From Endothia cerciana (Eukaryota > Ascomycota > Sordariomycetes > Diaporthales > Cryphonectriaceae), in assembly GCA_026119935.1 (NCBI GenBank), contig JALRMH010000053.1:1-64000 (forward strand): a DNA stretch of 64,000 bases. Direction: 5' to 3'. The position numbers were made by a program, and so were the translations under genes. Each line of letters starts with the position of its first letter. Position 1 is the first letter of the stretch. Of this stretch, positions 1-12,824 are shown in pieces. The notes beneath the pieces are model-generated. The model did no database searches. It was not told the origin of the DNA and was given only the letters and a program-made list of their open reading frames with translations.

Positions 1-2190
1 CGGATTTCGCTACCAGGTTTGACAACATCGGACCCGTTCCACCTTGATTGCCGGTGCCCACTCTAACAGGGGCCACCGCCGGGGATTTTGACGTGAGGCG
101 CGCCCCCCCCCCCCCCCGACCTCGACCCATCTTGGTTGCATTTTGCAACAGAACCCTCGCACCGGGTGCTTGCCACTGTTTGAGCGGCCAAGAATCAACC
201 GCGTATGCTAGAGGCATCTCGAAGTGTTCCTTACACCGACTCGGGTCGTCTCTTAATCTCCTGGGATGCATGAGGAGGATCTAAGGCTGCAAGGTCTTAT
301 ATGCCAGTCCTCCATATGTCGTCGAAGTTAACAATGGTCGTCTAGTAGCCCTTCCATGGTACGTGTCTCGGTAAAGCAGTTGAGGGCCAAGGAACTAGCG
401 AGTTCAATTGGACTCCTGCAGTCCATAAGGGGGTCGATTGGATGGATGGAACTCCTCCATCCTTTCCCCGTCCTCCCCGACCACAGGAGTTGCCTTCTCG
501 CCCCACCTGTCACTCAGGGCCCGACTTCGAAACAGCGGGCCATGCCGTGCCTAATGAGTGTATGGGGTCCATGCAGAGACCTACCATAGTATACTCGCTG
601 CGCAGCTTCACCTGCTCCGAGCCGGGGATACTGACTCGGACACCTAGCTCTCGACACTGTATTTTAACATCGGGAGCTGAGCCCTCCGCATCAACGGCCG
701 GGACTGCCTGACGAGAGGGCCTCACGAGGCAAGGTTTTCGAGAACAATGCCCTGTGCCTGGTGGCAGCAGGGGACCGAATCCTTGTCTCCAAAGGCTCAC
801 TCCACTCGTTGCCAGGACGGACATGGACTCGGCGACTCGTAGCTCGATCATAATCTCACCGAAAAAGGGGAGAAAAATTAAAAATGGTACATATCAAGAG
901 GATACCCACGCCCAACTGTGGGACAGCCCCCCCCCCCCAAAAAAAAAGAGAGGAAGAAAAGGTGTGCATCTCTCTATCATATTACCGATTCCGGTGTGAC
1001 AGGTACCGGCGATCCCCAAAGAAAGGCTCGGTGAAGATCACCAAGGGTCCGGGCCTCGTGGGCCTCATGTATGAACCGCAATCGCATGAAGATCAAAAGT
1101 GGCCCGATAGCCTACTATGGTACTGGCAACTGACGACAGGTCACCTCCGGGGTTACAAGCGATGTGGACGATAAAACTGCACGTGACCATCCTATCGTAT
1201 CCCCAGGTTTGCCGTGGGCTCATGTTGCGATAGGTATGCAGCTCGCCAAGCTGTAGTGGGACGCAGACTCAGGGGCATGAAGGGGGCCCCGACCCCGTCC
1301 CCTATATAATAGTAATACTAGTAGTACATAGTATATTTCCCCCCGACTTGGCCCCAACCATCATACAAGACGCGACACAACACCAAAGCTATTTACAAAA
1401 CTTTCCCCTTCACCTTCGAAGCGAAAGAGTCAAGGCCGGACGAAAGGAATGCAGGAAAGGCTGTTTAGATCCCTTCGAAAGTCAAGGTCGAACTGACCCC
1501 TCAGTGAAGGTGGACCTTTGCCTGCGGATTCATATTAGCCGCGTCAGCTCGAAGATCAAGATCGTCGAAACCGAGTGCTTGAAGTGCTACAGTACATAGT
1601 AGTCGTCTCAGAGCAGGACTAGCACTACACTAGCTTAAACCTTAAGACTATCTTGTCATCTCGGGACTGATCTGCAGTCCCGCGGCGGGATACCCTGTTC
1701 TCTTGAATTATTGTGGATACGGACGTTCCCGAATTTTTATACGAGCACCACGCTGCCCAGAGGGAGCACATATATTATGAACCCCATAGTGGGCAACAGA
1801 TTGTGGAGCGTGGAGGTCCGCTATGTCTTCTCCAAAAGATGTCTGTCCGTTGCCGGTTAGGAGGTACACGAGGCTAGTGGCTCCTCCCTTTCCACTGCAG
1901 ACGTGGTGACTGGTAATTACACGGAGAAAACCACACCATGGCAGTCATCCTTCAATGGTCCTCGAGGAGGGGGGGGGGAGGCCGTGAAGCCACAAGCCTC
2001 CTCGGTCTCCAATTTGGACTCACCTCGCCGCCGCTGTGCTAGGCACCGGCCTGTGGATCATCATGCTCGCCCATCCGCCGGGGCCTTGTGATACTATATC
2101 TTGAGCGAACCTCTCCCGTCGGCCTAGACGCCGTCAGGTCTACCGCGCTGCACAGATAACTTCCCGCTGAGGAGTCTCACAGAAATTACC
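1..2190. other. No convincing gene; spacer
   Basis: I see no ORF here that resembles a known protein, and the frames that are open are short and overlap on both strands. The longest is a 113-codon frame at 510-851 on the minus strand, which I do not recognise. There are homopolymer runs (poly-C near 105-117, C then A runs near 930-946, a G run near 1970-1978). The last part should hold the promoter of the GMC oxidoreductase, whose start has a good ACCATGG context. A diverged gene or element relic cannot be excluded. Confidence 0.5.
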
Positions 2191-3984
2191 ATGGCTTCGG
2201 AGACGACCTATGACTATATCATCGCCGGCGGCGGCCTGTCTGGCTGCGTCGTCGCCTCCAGGCTCAGGGAGTACAAGCCCGACGCCAAGATCCTGCTCAT
2301 CGAAGCCGGCCAGGACACGCGGTCCCGGACCGACATCCTCAGGCCCGAAGTTCTCAACCTTGGCAGTGAACTGGACTGGATGTTCCCCAGTGAGCCCTCG
2401 CCTGGAATCGGTGGCCGAAGTATTGTCTTCAACGCCGGCAAGGGCCTTGGAGGCGGCACCCTGATTAATTCTGGTACGTCTGCATAAGGACAATGAGTGA
2501 TGAAGGGCTACGTCTGTGTCGGCCTCAGACGCCCGAACCCACCCCCCGAAGGGAGTCCTGCTCCGGGTTTTTCACCGTACTGCGATCTTTTTTTGACATT
2601 TCCCCCAGGTGGCTGGCTTCGCGGCTCCTCCATCGAGTACGATGAATGGGCGGCCCGCGTCGGCGACGACCGGTGGAGCTACAACGGCCTGTTGCCCTGG
2701 ATGAAGAAGACAGAGTCGTGGTACGAGGCGAGCCCGGCGCACCACGGCAGGGACGGCGCCATCGCCGTCGCGCACTCAGTCAAGTCGACGAGCCGAACAT
2801 TCCCGCTGACCGGGGCCGTCGCCTCGGCCTGGGACGAGCTGGGCGTCCCGGCCCTTGAGGACTTCGACCAGAACTCGGGTGTCAACCTGGGGCGTGCCCA
2901 CCTGTGTGAGGCGCGTGCCGATGGCCTGCGACAGCATGCCGCTATCAACTATCAGCTCGACGGCGTCGAGATCCTCACTGATACCCTGGTGAAGAAGGTC
3001 GTGACTGAGAGCGTCGGCGGGGAGCACAGGGCCATCGGTGTCGAGCTCATGGACGGTAAGGTGATCAAGGGCCGGGAGACGGTCGTCTCGGCGGGTGTCA
3101 TGAAGTCGCCCCAGCTGCTGATGCTGTCCGGGATTGGGCCCGCGTCGGTCCTGGAGGAGCACGGCATCAAACCCGTCGTCGACAACCCCGAGGTCGGCCA
3201 GAACCTGCACGACCACATGTCCTTCTACCAGGTTTGGAAGCTCAAGGACCCGGAGAAGGGCCTCACCCTGGGCTCCCCCAACCCCCTCTTCCGGTCGCCC
3301 GAGTACGCCAAGGGCGTCCCGGCGGACTGGATCGTCTCGACGGACGTCGCGCACGACGGCCTCGCCGCGGCCCTGGAGAAAGACGAGGGCGCGGCCCCCG
3401 ACGCGGCCGCGCACCCGCTCCTCAGGCAGGGCCGCTCGCACATCGAGACCTGCCTCCTGTACCTCAAGCTCCCCATGCCGGGCGTCGCGCCCGACTACGG
3501 GCATCTGACCACCCTCGTCATCCCCTTCCTGCCCACCTCCCGCGGCAGCGTCTCCCTGCGCTCGGCGGACCCGGCCGCGGCCCCAAGCATCTCCATGAAT
3601 TACCTGGCCACGGAGGCGGACAGGTACGTCTACCGCAGCGGCCTGCGCCAGCTGACGCGGCTGATGCTGGACACCGACTTCGGCCGCGAGTACATCGAGG
3701 GCGAATCTGTCCCGCCCGCGATGCCGGGCGTGGAGGCCGTGCGGCTGGATGACAGCGACGAGAAGCTGGACACGCGGCTGCGGCTCGCGGCGGTCACGAC
3801 ATGGCACGCCTGCGGGACGTGCAGCATGGGTACGGTGGTGGACTCCGAGTGTAGGGTCAGGGGGGTCGGGGGCCTACGTGTTGTGGATGCTTCGATAATA
3901 CCTGTTCCGTTGAGTGCTCATATTCAGGCCGGCGTGTACGCGCTGGCCGAGCAGGCTGCGGCGATGATTGCGGGCAAGGCGTAG
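2191..3984 (+). CDS. GMC-family FAD oxidoreductase (choline dehydrogenase / alcohol oxidase-like)
   Basis: Two exons, 2191-2473 and 2609-3984, give 552 aa. The intron 2474-2608 starts GTACGT and ends CCCCAG, and the join restores the GMC signature (GGGTLINSGGWLRGSS, then YDEW). The N terminus has the FAD-binding Rossmann motif GGGLSG near residues 13-18, and EAG ends the second strand. The C terminus carries WHACGTCSMG with the catalytic His, then RVVDASIIP and a second polar site in SAHIQAG. The family oxidises alcohols, sugars or choline with FAD. The substrate cannot be read from the sequence. There is no signal peptide, so it is probably intracellular. Length is normal for the family. The start at 2191 sits in ACCATGG. 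It stands alone, with no cluster partner in view. Family assignment is firm; any named enzyme would be a guess. Confidence 0.93.
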
Positions 3985-4794
3985 CCTTTGACATGGGCGA
4001 CCACTTTGGAACAGGCTCAGCGTAGTTGATTATACTGCATGCTTATTGGAGACGCTGTCGTTTGATTAAATTATTCAAGTTAGTGGCGACATTGGACAGT
4101 GCTTCCTCGCGACCAACCGTGACATAGAAATGTGACCCTTGTACCAAGGTCTGACGCGGCTGAGGAATAGGTATTGTTCAAGGGAATATATGGAACACTC
4201 AACCTTTATAACGGAGCCAAGGTACTCTTGGCCCTCTCTCCCCTTCATACCAACGGCCTAGAGGACAGTGCCTTTGTCATAAGCTCCTCTGCGACAGGCT
4301 CCTGTGCGGTGATCATGAAGCTGCCTCCTGGTGCCCTTTCTGCGATTGCGAGAAAACCTCCTCGAAATCCGCACTCAACTTTGCAGTCACGCGGAGTTTG
4401 AGAGAATGCACAGCGCACTTCTTGCAGAGAGTAGACAGTATAGCGCCGAGTATATACATGTGCTTACCACTAAGAACGTCGCCCGTCTCGTCTAACGTAA
4501 GGTTGCTATGGTATAGTCTAATTACAGCTGTACTCATCGCTCGGCCACGTCGTCTCCGTGTCTCGGGTGATATCCGAGCGTCCGGGCGTGGCCCCGAGAG
4601 TACAAGATTCAGTGGACAATGCACAATGTAGACAGATCAAGATGGAATCTTACCACCAATCCTTCATATTTGACATTCGCCTCTTGGGTGCTCAGCGATT
4701 CAGTCTATAACATATTGCAGCGCAGCAATGTCGAAGAGCCAAAGTCGGCAGGGCGATAATCCCGCCATAAAACGGCCAACATCATCCAGATCGA
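3985..4794. other. Convergent spacer between GMC oxidoreductase and Vid28/Gid5
   Basis: This 810-bp stretch lies between two gene 3' ends. I see no coding frame I can support; it should hold both polyadenylation regions. Confidence 0.6.
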
Positions 4795-7700
4795 CTAGAA
4801 TTCCCTAGGCTTGATGATTTGCCAGATGGCTGCCCTGGCACGCTCCCGGACGTCCAACTCGGTATCGGCACTCTCGAGGACCTCCAGCCTGTTCAGCAGC
4901 CCGAGCTTCTTGAGCTCCCCAGCTCTGGCGGCGCTATTTTCTTCGTCGTCCGCATCGTCGTGCCAGGTCAGGTTGGCGATGAGGTGACACAGCGCGACGC
5001 GCACCTCCTTGTCTTCACTGTTGAAGTGCTTGCCCAGGTCATCCAGAAGCTTAGTCTGAGAGATGAGGATCTGTCTGTGCTTGGGGAGACTGGCAGCCAG
5101 GTGTACCAGTATATAAACCACAGCCGCGACAATACGTGCCTGGGGGTATAAAACCCGCGACTCCTGGCGGCCTCCGGAGTACCGCCGGTCGAATGGGTGC
5201 AGGACCTTGAGTTGAAGTTTTGAGTGTATGATTTCAAAGAACTGATCTTGATCCAGAACACTGAAAAGGTGGTCGATCATGTCTGCGTGGTCCCTAGCTG
5301 AGTCGGTTGCCGAGTTGACAGGACCAATGAGGTTTCTCAGGAAGTTCAAGCCTTGCTCCTGTATGGCCAAGTCGTCGTCTCTGACCTTGCGTACCGCGCT
5401 AAGCTCAGCCTCGCGGAGCTCCACGACTTTCTCTTCTGCCCGTCGTAATCGCGGTGTTTGTCTCTGACTACCCGTAGACTGTGTTGATGGATCTTGAAGA
5501 AGCGCTGATACGAAGGCCCTGCTCTCATCTCCAGCCTGTCTCATGTCCACGTCCTCGTCCATGTCGTTCGCCGTTTGCTTCTCGCTTTTGGCCGTTCGTT
5601 GATACAATGCATCGTCCTCCGTGTCCTCGCGAATCAGGCGGACTAGCCATCCTGGAGTGAGTTCATCGATGCAGTCTTTCCTTTGACTGACGGTGGCCCC
5701 ACCCACCCAGTGCTTCAGAGCCCAGAGCGCATTGAGTCGCAGCACCGGGTTCTGAGAACGAGTTTGGTCGCAGAGACGCCTCATAACACCAACAGTGTCG
5801 AGTCGCTGTCAATATCCAGTTAGCCCGCTTGTCTCCGTCTACCTCATTTGGAGGTACTTACATCCCGCATCGGGGAGACATTTGTGACCAGGTTGCACAT
5901 CAGGCCGGACGCCGCAATCTGGACTTGAATATCTGGATGACGAAGGAGGCGGAAGGCCGGACTCGCAACTCCGCTATCTTGAAGCGTGGTCCGAAGGATG
6001 CTGACAGACCTCGCGAGCGTCCGCAGAGCATGGCATGCCGCCACAATGACCGGCACAGGATTGGTACCGTACGCTGCGTCAAATCTTGTTCCATCGTCTT
6101 GACCCAAGACAATCTTTGGCGATCTTGGCCGATCCTTGGTTGGCTTGGAGGGCATGGCTGATAGCGACTCAACAATGTATGGGACCATGTCCTGGTCCAC
6201 AAAAGCCTTTCCATGGTCATCCTTCCCGGCTAAGGCAGCAACGGCCTTCAAAGCGACCTCCCTCACCCTTATACGATGCGCCAGAAGAGGTGCCTGGCAT
6301 TGAGAACCAAGTCGACTCGTGGGGAACCCAATCTCCCGTTCTGCAGATTTCTCGTGTTGAGGGGTTGGGCTCCACGGTCGTGAAGGTTTGTCGGGAAGTG
6401 GTTCATAGGCATCCTTCAAAGACGCGCTTATGATTTTGACCGCAGAACAATCAAATGCGCACCTCTGAAGGAAGTCGCTGTCAACCACCAGCTTTGCCAA
6501 CACCGCCAGGCTTCGCTCAACGATAGAGCGATTCGTGGCAGTCTCGATGTCGGTGAAGGCAGCTTCAGCACTGCCGGAGGTCGGACCTATATCTTCTAAA
6601 ACCTGGAGCAGGACTGGGACAATAAGTCGGCCCATATAAGCTTCTCTAGACTTGTTAGTAAAGCCGGCTTTGAAAAGAGATGTAACAACCGAGGCAGCCA
6701 TAATCCTCTCCATGCCTTCCGCAGATCTGGCTGTATAAATCAGCCACGGTATCAACGGACTTTCATTTTCCTCAACTTCGCCCTCTGGATTTGGGTCAAA
6801 GTTCTCAGACTGGGCTGCATCCCAAGCCAAGGGCGGAGAGATCCACCTAGATGAGGACGTTCGTGAGGTAGGCTGAATATCTTTGGCCGGAGAAGACCCC
6901 AGCGGTGGAAAGTGGTTGACCGCAGCGCCCTTGGTTTGATACTCAGGAACAAGAGGGAGGAAGCAATCCATCACACCTAGGTCATCGGACGCAACGCTGC
7001 TCAGCCCTGCTACCTCGAAGGCATTCGCACATGCTTTGGTAGCCTTTGAGCGCCGGGGAGAGCCAAGGTTGGGAAAGACGGTAAGTATGGCAGGGGCGTA
7101 AAGGAGCGCAGCCGCCCTCCACCGAGAGTCACCAATTATTGCGGACAAGGCCTCAAGTATCGCTGTCACATCGGTACTGGCAGCCGCTGGGTCAGGAAGA
7201 AGATCCAAAACGCCCTCTGCCCGAGCGATATCCTGTGCATCGGGTACCACAAATCCACGGGCAACGATGACGGACGCGAGATTCGTGGCCAAGGCGTCCG
7301 GAATCCCGAAATCCGTAAGGACCCTCTGGTGGCTTTCTTCTCGGCAGAGCAGACTGACAAGCTTGGCCACCAAGTTTCTTTGAGCCTGACATGATTGACT
7401 CGTCACTGGGGCGGTCAAGATTAATCTCAAAGCCTCCAACGGCGGCGCCACAAAGATGACGTTTGCTATGTTGGCGAGATCGGTAGCGGAGTTGGGTAGG
7501 GCCAGTGCCGTGACTTCGGCGATGTTTATGGCAGCCCTGAGGGCGGCGATGACGACCTGCGGGGGGTTATCCTTGGGCGGTATGTTGGACAGTATGGCAG
7601 AGAGGGCGCCTGCCGCATGAATGGGAGCGAGGAAGGCGAAGCCACCTACGCAGACCGAGTCGTCAGTATTATACTCGTCGTGCTGAGATCGCATGGTAGG

Positions 7701-8006
7701 CATCATACCGTTGGCAAAGCTACCCAAGATCTGGAGGGCCTGCAACCGCACGGCTTCATCTCCTGTCAAAGATCGAAAAGAGGGTTGTGTGTGGCATCGA
7801 CTCTCCCTGCGGCTGAGCCTAGCAGCGGATCTGCTGGTGTTCAGTATCTCGACAACAGGTTCAAGCACCCCAGCCTCGATCCACTTCTCCTTCTTCCGGA
7901 CATGGCCGACCACGTCGTTTTTTAAGGACCGCAAAGCAGATAGTTGTTCTGACTGGTCTTGCGACAAGAGCGCTGCTGACAGAGCCACGTTCGGCGAGAG
8001 CGACAT
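4795..8006 (-). CDS. GID5: GID/CTLH ubiquitin ligase subunit, ARM-repeat (Vid28/Gid5, ARMC8 family)
   Basis: Exon 1 is 8006-5862 and exon 2 is 5805-4795, giving 1051 aa. The 56-nt intron (5806-5861) starts GTAAGT and ends GACAG and joins in phase 0 (SPMRD to RLDTVGVM). The N terminus has LRSLKNDVVGHVRKKEKW, the ARMC8/Vid28 opening motif; the C terminus has ANLTWHDD, LKKLGLLNRLEVLE and a last helix, as in ARMC8. In between are degenerate armadillo helices. In yeast, Gid5 is the scaffold arm that holds the substrate receptor Gid4 in the GID E3 ligase, which removes gluconeogenic enzymes. The open frame continues 112 codons upstream of the chosen Met. I chose 8006 because MSLSPNVALS leads directly into the conserved repeat; an upstream start is possible. 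It is divergent from EMC10. Confidence 0.85.
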
Positions 8007-8764
8007 GGCTGGTGGCCGGGTAGGATATTCGGACCACAGCGCACGGAGTATTCCTGGTCGTGAAGCTGGACCGGGGTTGGAGGGATGTTGTATTGTCCGT
8101 AGAGACTGAGATTGGACAGCGGCAAGAGGTAGTGAAATGCGCCGGCACGGTGTCGACTTGCAATACGGCGCAAGGACAAAGATGGCTGCAATTGCAGAGG
8201 GGGTCGATGGATCGATGAATAGAACAAATAGGGTTTCGTCTTGGCTGTCAGTGTCTGTGACGACGCGGAAGGTCTGAAGGAGCTCGCTCAGGAGTCGCCA
8301 CGGACCCTGCCTCTCTCGATCGGAGGTGCGCTCTTCTCTCACCCGGTGACCGGAGCACGGCGGTTGTATGTAAGCTCACAAGCTCCCAATGGATGAGCTA
8401 CCTGGATGACGATCTTGACTTCAGCAGGACATCCTCAAGACCCAGGGCTGTCAGTGGCTGGCCGTACATAGACGTGGCAAGTCTGTAGCTGTGAATGCCG
8501 TGCAAAGCGCAACGGTGGTGATGTCGGGTTCTTTGGCGATTAGCAAGAATAGAAGATGGCGTCAGTTGAGGAGCAGCCCGAGCGTGTATCCCTGTTGATT
8601 TCACGCTGCCGAGTAACAGGAAAACGCCTGCCCATGACTGCTGACTAAGTAAGACGCTCGCTACCTGTGAGCCGGCCACCAACATACGTAGATACACTCG
8701 CGGCGGCAGGAGAATCCACATAATCACCACTCATCCAGCCCGAGCTGTCTCCTCCACCCGACCC
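8007..8764. promoter_or_regulatory. Divergent promoter region, Vid28/Gid5 and EMC10
   Basis: These 758 bp separate two gene starts that point away from each other, so both promoters must lie here. An open frame continues from Gid5 up to 8342, so part of this may be coding. I see no clear TATA box or known operator. Confidence 0.5.
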
Positions 8765-9446
8765 ATGACGACGATGCATCTCCTAGCCTTCGCCTCCGCG
8801 ACGCTCGCTGCAAGCCGTCTGGTCTCTGCCGACCCCCAAACGGCGCAAATATACATCCAGCCCGTCGGGAGCGCATCGTCCCCGGTCCAACTAGCCGAAA
8901 TCACCTACGACAACACAACCCCAGATGTCAGCCCTGCTGTCACATCCTACGAGGCACCCGAGCTGCCCGAATCTGTGTCGCTGGTGCGGATAGGCCCCTA
9001 CGACTCGCGCGCGAAGAAGTGGGTGGGGAGCATAAGCATTGCGTCGGTAGAGAACTTCGGGAAGGGCTATTCGCCGCACTTCTCACTGTCGGTGGACGCG
9101 ACTGGAGTGGACGACAAGCCTGAGGGTGGGCAGAAGGAGGCCAGAGTGCTTGGGGCAAGTCTGAGGGGCGTGAAGATCGATGCTGGTCAGACGAGGGACT
9201 TTGGGCCGCAGGCCGGGCTGGTGGTGACGGGCAGGGGCAAGCAGCCGGAGCTGAACAAACCGGTAGTTCTGTCACCGGATGGCAAGAAGGTCGAGAAGGA
9301 GGAGAAGACCTTCTTGCAAAAGTCCGTCCTCCAAACCCTCTTGCTCTTAGAAACCAGGCGTGCTGACTCGTCGCAACAGGTACTGGTGGATGATCGGTAT
9401 CGCCATCTTCTTGGCCATGTCAGGAGGCGGCGGGGAGGGCAAGTAG
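8765..9446 (+). CDS. EMC10: ER membrane protein complex subunit 10 (EMC10)
   Basis: Exons 8765-9321 and 9380-9446 give 207 aa; the 58-nt intron runs GTCCGT to CAACAG. Reading through the intron would give a longer false product. The protein starts with a signal peptide (MTTMHLLAFASATLAASRLV, cleavage probably after SA near residue 23). A beta-rich lumenal domain follows (LVRIGPY). The C terminus is KTFLQKYWWMIGIAIFLAMS followed by GGGGEGK, which closely parallels the human EMC10 end (membrane helix then a Gly-rich tail). The EMC inserts tail-anchored and some multipass proteins into the ER membrane; EMC10 is a lumenal/peripheral subunit anchored by this C-terminal helix. The splice join was chosen because it produces this helix. 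It is divergent from the Gid5 gene. Confidence 0.85.
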
Positions 9447-10310
9447 AGCTAGTAGAGCTCCAGGACAGTGCAATGCGACCATGGATGGTCATGACGGACT
9501 GGGTGTCGGCCATCGGCACGCACTGGAACTCGGTGATGTGACACGAATTTTTCTTTTTCTTCTTCTTCTTCTTCTTCTCCTCCTCCTTCTTCCTTCTGTC
9601 TGTGGTATTTTTCCTTCCCAGAAGCACGGGTGCTATTGCCTCACCCTGCCAAGTCATGGTTGGGGGGATGTCTGGATCCGCCGTTTGAGGGATCGACCGA
9701 GGGTTCATTGCTGCCGGCGAGTTGTTGCCAGCCGTTCCCATCCAGGTTGAGCCTTGCCCCTCCCTAACTTCAGTGCCATTGATTTCTTTTACTGGTGATA
9801 GCTGCTGTTGAGCGGCCTGAGACCAAGGCTGCAGTTTTCCGGATCGAGAGAGCTTGTGGCGCCCTTCCTCAGCGCCCCCCTTGGCGGTCTCTCGCGTGCC
9901 TGCCACCTCTCTCTCTGCTGCGCTGCTTGGAGGTCCCCTGCACCCGCACATGCCAGCTGAAAGCTACTTCCCGCTGCCAGCCTACCATTGGCCAGGCCCA
10001 TACCTGCATCTGCGCCTGCAGCCCTCTGCTGTGTACTTTGCATGTATTTTGTACCGGGGTACTACTGTAGGTCGTCGGCCTGCCGCGAGCCTGCTCGCCA
10101 TGCTAAATTTACAGCGCAAGACCCAAGACCCAAGACCCGCGACTTTCTTCGCGCCTGCAATCCGTCTGCAACTCTCACCTTCCCTCTTCCCTGGCGTTCT
10201 CCTTCCACCTCGGTTCGCAAACCAACATCCACACCCCTCGTACACCCTGCCAGATCGCGCGAACCACACTCTTCCATACCAACACACCCAAATCGCAATC
10301 CTCAATCACA
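9447..10310. other. Spacer with TTC/CT microsatellite; promoter of CHZ1
   Basis: A TTC-rich tract lies at about 9548-9595, just after the EMC10 stop. The rest has no supported ORF. The last 200 bases are C-rich with CACAC and CAATC motifs up to the CHZ1 start, which is typical of a fungal promoter and leader. Confidence 0.5.
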
Positions 10311-10862
10311 ATGGCTGCCAAGAACGGAAACGGCGTCACTGAGACCCCCGTCGACGCGGTTGCGACCGCTGTCCCCGAGGAGACCTCCGCCGCCGACCCC
10401 AAGGGCAAGGGCAAGGCCGTTGCCACTGCTGCGGCGGTCCCCCAGGACGTCGCCATGGACGAGGATGAAGATGACGAGGACGAGGACGAGGATGAGGTCA
10501 GTTAGCTGCACCCTCCGCGCCCTATAACACCCTTGCTAAGCGAGGTTCACCTTCCACTGACAAACATTGTACTCTTAGGCTGCTGAGGATGGTATGTCAC
10601 CGCGAACCCGACGCGAACCTCGGCGACGCGATTCGCATCCTAGTTCTAACTTTCATATCTCACAGCTGACGAGGACGAGGAGGAGGGCGCTGAGGGCGAC
10701 GGCGCCATCGACCTGAACAACGTCGTCGGTTCCCGCACCCGCGGCAAGGTCATCGACTTCGCCAAGGCCGCTGAGGAGAACCCTGCCGATGATGACGATG
10801 ACGATGACGACGACGGCGACTTCGAGGGCGAGGACGAGGACGATGAGATGGGCGAGGACTAG
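10311..10862 (+). CDS. CHZ1: Histone H2A.Z-specific chaperone Chz1
   Basis: Exons 10311-10496, 10579-10591 and 10666-10862 give 131 aa. The middle exon is only 13 nt (AAED plus one base). Introns begin GTCAGT and GTATGT and end CTTAG and CACAG. The protein is very acidic: DEDEDDEDEDEDE runs before, and a second D/E block after, the conserved CHZ motif (NNVVGSRTRGKVIDFAKAAEE, about residues 84-104). Chz1 binds H2A.Z-H2B dimers through this motif and hands them to the SWR1 remodeller in the nucleus. Length fits the family. Missing either intron would truncate the protein before the CHZ motif, so the splicing model is well supported. Confidence 0.92.
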
Positions 10863-11880
10863 GTGACCGCTCGCTCCGACGCTCCTGTTCACTCCGACGC
10901 GGTCGACCCTCCCTCTCCTTCCGCCATCAAGCCCGCCTCGCCCACCGCCGGCGCTTCTTAGACGTGCACGACACAAGCCACCGCCCACGATATGTTGATG
11001 AAGGTTATGAAGATACACTCGAGACATTGATGGCATACCGCTATACATGTTTCGCGATGGCCCTGATGCGTGCAGGAAGGGCTACAAGATGGCATGTGTA
11101 GATCTGTAAAACTGGCCTAGATTCCGTTGGTCGTCTGGTTTTCTCAGCACGAGGAGATCGAGGCCTCTGGCATACAAAGATCAATAGAGACATCAGGGAA
11201 CAACCTCTAACTGAAAATGACGTTCTACGAGGATGCATGTGACAGGTCAGAGTGATAGACTTTCCTCCGGCTAATCGACTGAACATGCGTTGAGTGGCAT
11301 TGCGCAATGAGCTTCGTACGAAGATGGAGGAAATACCCTCGCTAGATACCATGTCTGACCGTAAACTGTTGACGAGACACCCAAGCTTTTCACCAGGGTC
11401 GCCTCATCACCCGTTCTAGACGGATGGCATCATAATAGTGAGCAACAAAGTCAGTGTTCGGCTCTTACAAGCCTGCACCCCCAGTGGCCCAACAGTATCG
11501 ACATCCAAAGGAAAATGAAATACTTAAGAGATCCCCCCCTTTTATGACAGCCAGGAAAGTAGTTGCATTCTCCGACTCGCTCATAAAGCCAGAATTTCAC
11601 CGGTCGGATCCGGCCAGTCGCGTTGAGACGAATCTCTTCAAGGGTCGCTCTGGGAGGTTGCAGCCGGTGATAGCCACCATTTTAGCTTATCCGCACGCCT
11701 ACCCAGATCCACGAGCCAAATTTCTTGAACCTTGTCCGTTCTGTTGCGCTGCAACACCCCTATTCTAATTCCTAGCTCGACCCGGCCCTCCATCACTCGA
11801 CCTCTTTGCATTACTGTCCTCTCCGAAGGCAAGACTTCCGTTCGTCACGGCCACGGATGTGAGGACTCACATATGCTACG
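10863..11880. other. Spacer between CHZ1 and BET1
   Basis: About 1 kb with no supported coding frame. It should hold the CHZ1 3' UTR and the BET1 promoter. The reading frames present are short and resemble no family I know. Confidence 0.5.
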
Positions 11881-12824
11881 ATGGCATCAAGGTATGTTGT
11901 GTTCTCCAGTCTCCCATGCCCGCGTTTCCCGCTAGGCTTGTCATGTTTGCCCCCGGCGCCAAGGCCTCGACGTCAGGCTTCGGCGCAAAGCAACGAGGCC
12001 GGCAAACGCCGTCGCGATGCCCGCCACCACCGCGCAGTCTCTCTTGAGTTATCGGCATCACGCGCGCGCCCCCTTTTTAGCGCAACGGTGCTAACCTGGC
12101 ATCATCACCCTTCACGCAGATTCAACTCCGGCCTCCACCAGCGCGACTCCCGCTCCGCGCTCTTCGAGGGCTACACCGGCTCCGGCGCCGACAACAGGAG
12201 GGGCGTGACGCCGAGCCCGAACAGGCTGGGCGGCGGGTACGGGTATGGGTACCCGGGGGCCAACGGGACGGCGGCGAATGGGCCCCTCGGCGTCGAGAGT
12301 GGGGGGTTCCGGCCGGCGACGCCGAATAAGAGGTCAGTCCTCCCGCGGACGAGCAGGCCGATCCGGGTATACAGGCGAAGAGCGGATGGGATGGAGGACC
12401 GTACCGTGCAGGTGTGGGCAGTCTGCTGACCTATCGGGCACACCCACCCACACACAGGGGCCAGTACAGCGACGCGGTGCTCAACGAGCTCGAGAGCCAG
12501 AACGATAGCCAGGTCAAGGGGCTTATGGGGAAAGTGAGGATCATCAAGGATGTGTGTCTCCCCCCTCACCACCGCACCCCTTGGGGTGAAGTCCCCGGAC
12601 TGACGCCGCGATTCTAGATGAGCATAGCGATCGGTGACGAGATCCGCGACTCGTCGGCGCTGGCCGAGAAGATGAACGATACTTTCGATCAGACACGACT
12701 GCGGCTGCGAGGCACCATGAACCGGATGCTGCTGATGGCCGAGCGGACGGGCGTCGGCTGGAGGGTCTGGCTGGGGTTCTTCGCTGCGGTGATCCTGCTG
12801 TTCATCTACGTGTGGATGTTCTGA
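11881..12824 (+). CDS. BET1: ER-Golgi SNARE Bet1
   Basis: Four exons: 11881-11891, 12120-12332, 12458-12551 and 12618-12824; 174 aa. Exon 1 is 11 nt (MAS plus two bases). Splicing gives MASRFNSGLHQRDSRSALF, matching the Bet1 N terminus. A Gly/Asn-rich stretch follows, then the SNARE helix (SDAVLNELESQND, MSIAIGDEIRDSSALAEKM, MLLMAERTG). The protein ends in a tail-anchor helix (WLGFFAAVILLFIYVWMF). Bet1 is a Qc SNARE that works with Sed5, Bos1 and Sec22 in ER-to-Golgi vesicle fusion; the tail anchor places it in ER/Golgi membranes. Intron 1 is 228 nt, long for this window. It converges on APC15. Confidence 0.93.

Noticed and set aside
2776..3807. 343-codon open frame on the minus strand
   Set aside because: It is antisense to the GMC oxidoreductase and has no family features.
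8765..9541. 258-residue unspliced version of EMC10
   Set aside because: It reads through a GTCCGT...CAACAG intron and loses the conserved KYWWMIGIAIFLAMS end.
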